Assembly: GCA_003221985.1 (NCBI GenBank)
Contig: QHUQ01000157.1
Coordinates: 1 to 23,242 of the forward strand
Source of the DNA: Gemmatimonadota bacterium
GTDB lineage: Bacteria; Gemmatimonadota; Gemmatimonadetes; Gemmatimonadales; GWC2-71-9
DNA length: 23,242 bases
Direction of reading: 5' to 3'
The notes below the pieces were generated by a model. It worked only from the letters and a program-made list of their open reading frames with translations, was not told the origin of the DNA and did not search any database. Below are positions 22,019 to 23,242 of the stretch, piece after piece (the first letter of the stretch is position 1; the number at the start of each line of letters is the position of its first letter). The position numbers and the translations under genes were made by a program.

Positions 22019-22831
22019 TTACACGCACGCGAGATACCGCTCTTTCACGAGCGGCAACAGGGTGTCGAGGGGTGTGCTCCAGACCGCGTCGTTGAAGATC
22101 TCGACTTCGATCGGCCCGGCGTAGCCGGCCTCTTGCACGGCGGTGCGGATGCGCTGCAGCTCGATTACGCCGTCGCCCATCATCCCACGGCTCATCAGGA
22201 CATCGCGCGACGGGACGAGCCAGTCGGACACATGGAAGCCCATGAACCGTCCGGCGGCGCGGGCGATTTCACGGTACAACGCCGGGTCCCACCAGATGTG
22301 GTAAACGTCCGCGATGATCCCGACGGTTGCTGGGTCAAACTTCGTCGCCAGCGCGCGCGCCTCACGCAGCGTTGTGATGCACGACCGCTCGGCGGCGAAG
22401 GCGGGGTGGAGTGGCTCGATCCCGAGGCGCACCCGCCGCTCCGCAGCGTACGGAACGAGCGCCGCGATCCCGTCCGCGACCATGCGCCGCGCCGCATCGA
22501 TGTCCCGATCCGCCGCCGGCCCGCAGACGAGAATGAGCACGTCGGCGCCGAGCACCGCCGCGTCATCCACCGCCCGTCGGTTGTCGTCGATCCGCGCCGC
22601 CCGCTCGGCAGGCGTGGGCGCCGGGAACATCCCGCCCCGGCACAAGCTCGACACCCGAAGCCCCGCATCGCGCACCATCCGCGCCGCCCGATCCACGCCC
22701 GTCTCCGCCACCTTGTGACGCCACAGCGCGATCGCGGGCACGCCGTGGCGCGCGCACGCATCGACCGTCTCGACGAGGCTTGCGCGCTCCGTCGTGATCT
22801 GGTTCAGACTGAGGCGCGCGACTGAGTCCAT
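22019..22831 (-). CDS. Sugar phosphate isomerase/epimerase (AP endonuclease-2 fold), cytoplasmic
   Basis: This is a 270-residue TIM-barrel enzyme of the xylose-isomerase-like superfamily with no signal peptide. It begins ARLSLNQITTERASLVETVDACARHGVPAIALW. The four expected metal-site strands are present: LGIEPLHP (E), IIADVYHIWW (D and H), FMGFHVSDW (H) and GPIEVEIFND (E). The N-terminal LNQITTE block resembles members found next to DUF993 genes in actinobacterial sugar clusters. It overlaps the upstream DUF993 gene by 28 bp and is followed within 21 bp by the BNR_4 gene. The substrate is unknown; isomerisation or epimerisation of a keto- or phospho-sugar is inferred from the fold. Confidence 0.88.
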   Translation of the reverse strand: MDSVARLSLNQITTERASLVETVDACARHGVPAIALWRHKVAETGVDRAARMVRDAGLRVSSLCRGGMFPAPTPAERAARIDDNRRAVDDAAVLGADVLILVCGPAADRDIDAARRMVADGIAALVPYAAERRVRLGIEPLHPAFAAERSCITTLREARALATKFDPATVGIIADVYHIWWDPALYREIARAAGRFMGFHVSDWLVPSRDVLMSRGMMGDGVIELQRIRTAVQEAGYAGPIEVEIFNDAVWSTPLDTLLPLVKERYLACV

Positions 22832-23242
22832 TCCAGGACGCGCTCCATCCGCTCCACCGCGCGCTCCGGGTCTGCGAGAAGGCCCGCGCAGTCGGCAAGC
22901 CGAAACACCTCCGCGAGGTGCACGGCCGAGCGCCCACGCTCCGCGCCGGCGAGCATCCGGAAACGCTTCTGGTGCCCGTTCAAATAGGCGAGGAAGACGA
23001 TCCCCGTCTTGTAGGCGTAGGTGGGGGGCTCGAAGATGTGGCGCGACAGCGGAACCGTGGGCTCGAGCGCCGCGCGGTACCCCGCCACGTCCCCCCGGTC
23101 CAGCGCCTGCAGGGCCCCCGACGCCGCGGGCGCGATCGCGTCGAAGATGCCCAGCAACGCGTCGCTGTGCACGCCGTTTTCGCCAAGTATCAGCCGGTCG
23201 TAGTTGAAATCGTCCCCCGTGTACATGCGCACGCCCTGCGGC
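22804..23242 (-). CDS. DUF993 (dihydrodipicolinate synthase-like) protein, C-terminal part, cut by window edge
   Basis: This is the last 145 or so residues of a DUF993 protein, a TIM-barrel family distantly like dihydrodipicolinate synthase/aldolases. The frame is open through the right edge, so the start is outside. Diagnostic blocks are RMYTGDDFNYDRLI, HSDALLGIFDAIAPAASGALQALD, TVPLSRHIFEPPTYAYKTGIVFLAYLNGHQ and HLAEVFRLADCAGLLADPE. The family is usually clustered with a Gfo/Idh dehydrogenase and an isomerase like the next gene, and no member has a reaction that I can name. The 28-bp overlap with the downstream isomerase suggests tight co-translation. Confidence 0.88.
   Translation of the reverse strand, partial: PQGVRMYTGDDFNYDRLILGENGVHSDALLGIFDAIAPAASGALQALDRGDVAGYRAALEPTVPLSRHIFEPPTYAYKTGIVFLAYLNGHQKRFRMLAGAERGRSAVHLAEVFRLADCAGLLADPERAVERMERVLEWTQSRASV

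Overview
The window is about 23 kb of GC-rich, gene-dense bacterial chromosome. The gene set suggests Gemmatimonadota or a close relative: MacB/FtsX permeases, many small lipoproteins with an N-terminal lipobox, a Ser/Thr kinase fused to a TolB-like and TPR region, a BshB1-like PIG-L deacetylase, and Tat-exported enzymes. This assignment is inferred from content; there is no rRNA or other marker here to prove it. Many genes overlap by 1-8 bp (ATGA, GTGA, TGATG), so translational coupling is common. No phage, integrase, CRISPR array or transposase gene was seen.

Layout on the + strand, 1-6 kb: the end of an FtsX-type ABC permease, a second permease broken by an internal out-of-frame deletion, a BshB1-like deacetylase, a cysteine desulfurase coupled to the tRNA 2-thiouridylase MnmA, a large lipoprotein, and a strong intrinsic terminator. 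6-9.4 kb: a DUF2784 membrane protein coupled to a Tat-exported class V aminotransferase, a 150-bp palindromic element, a divergently oriented lipoprotein cyclase (kynurenine-formamidase family), and two small lipoproteins. 9.4-12.1 kb: a four-helix YvlD/holin-4-like membrane protein, a D-threonine aldolase-type PLP enzyme, a small membrane protein, a DUF2914 protein, a second (unrelated) 140-bp palindromic element, and a DUF2780-like protein. 12.1-14.9 kb, - strand: tRNA-Asn(GUU), a DUF4112 membrane protein and a soluble Ser/Thr kinase-TolB-TPR protein, which look like one transcription unit.

15-19.8 kb, + strand: a compact hexuronate operon. It holds a UxaB/UxuB-like reductase, KDPG aldolase, KDG kinase, mannonate dehydratase, and a broken fumarylacetoacetate-hydrolase-family gene. 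Together the first four convert fructuronate/tagaturonate-type intermediates via mannonate and KDG to pyruvate and glyceraldehyde-3-phosphate. The uronate isomerase and any regulator are not in the window. 19.8-23.2 kb, - strand and convergent: a DUF993 TIM-barrel protein (cut by the edge), a sugar-phosphate isomerase/epimerase, a broken secreted BNR_4 propeller (a fold related to ulvan/uronate-polysaccharide lyases), and a Tat-exported isomerase/epimerase. This cluster is the best candidate for an undescribed carbohydrate route.

Three observations stand out. (1) Three genes (permease, FAH, BNR_4) each carry an internal deletion that shifts frame, and one also has an exact 54-bp tandem duplication. 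That means either selective gene decay or a recurring assembly fault. (2) Two unrelated 140-150 bp palindromes sit in intergenic gaps. (3) Several genes lack a Shine-Dalgarno but carry TANNNT 7-9 nt before ATG, pointing to leaderless transcription.
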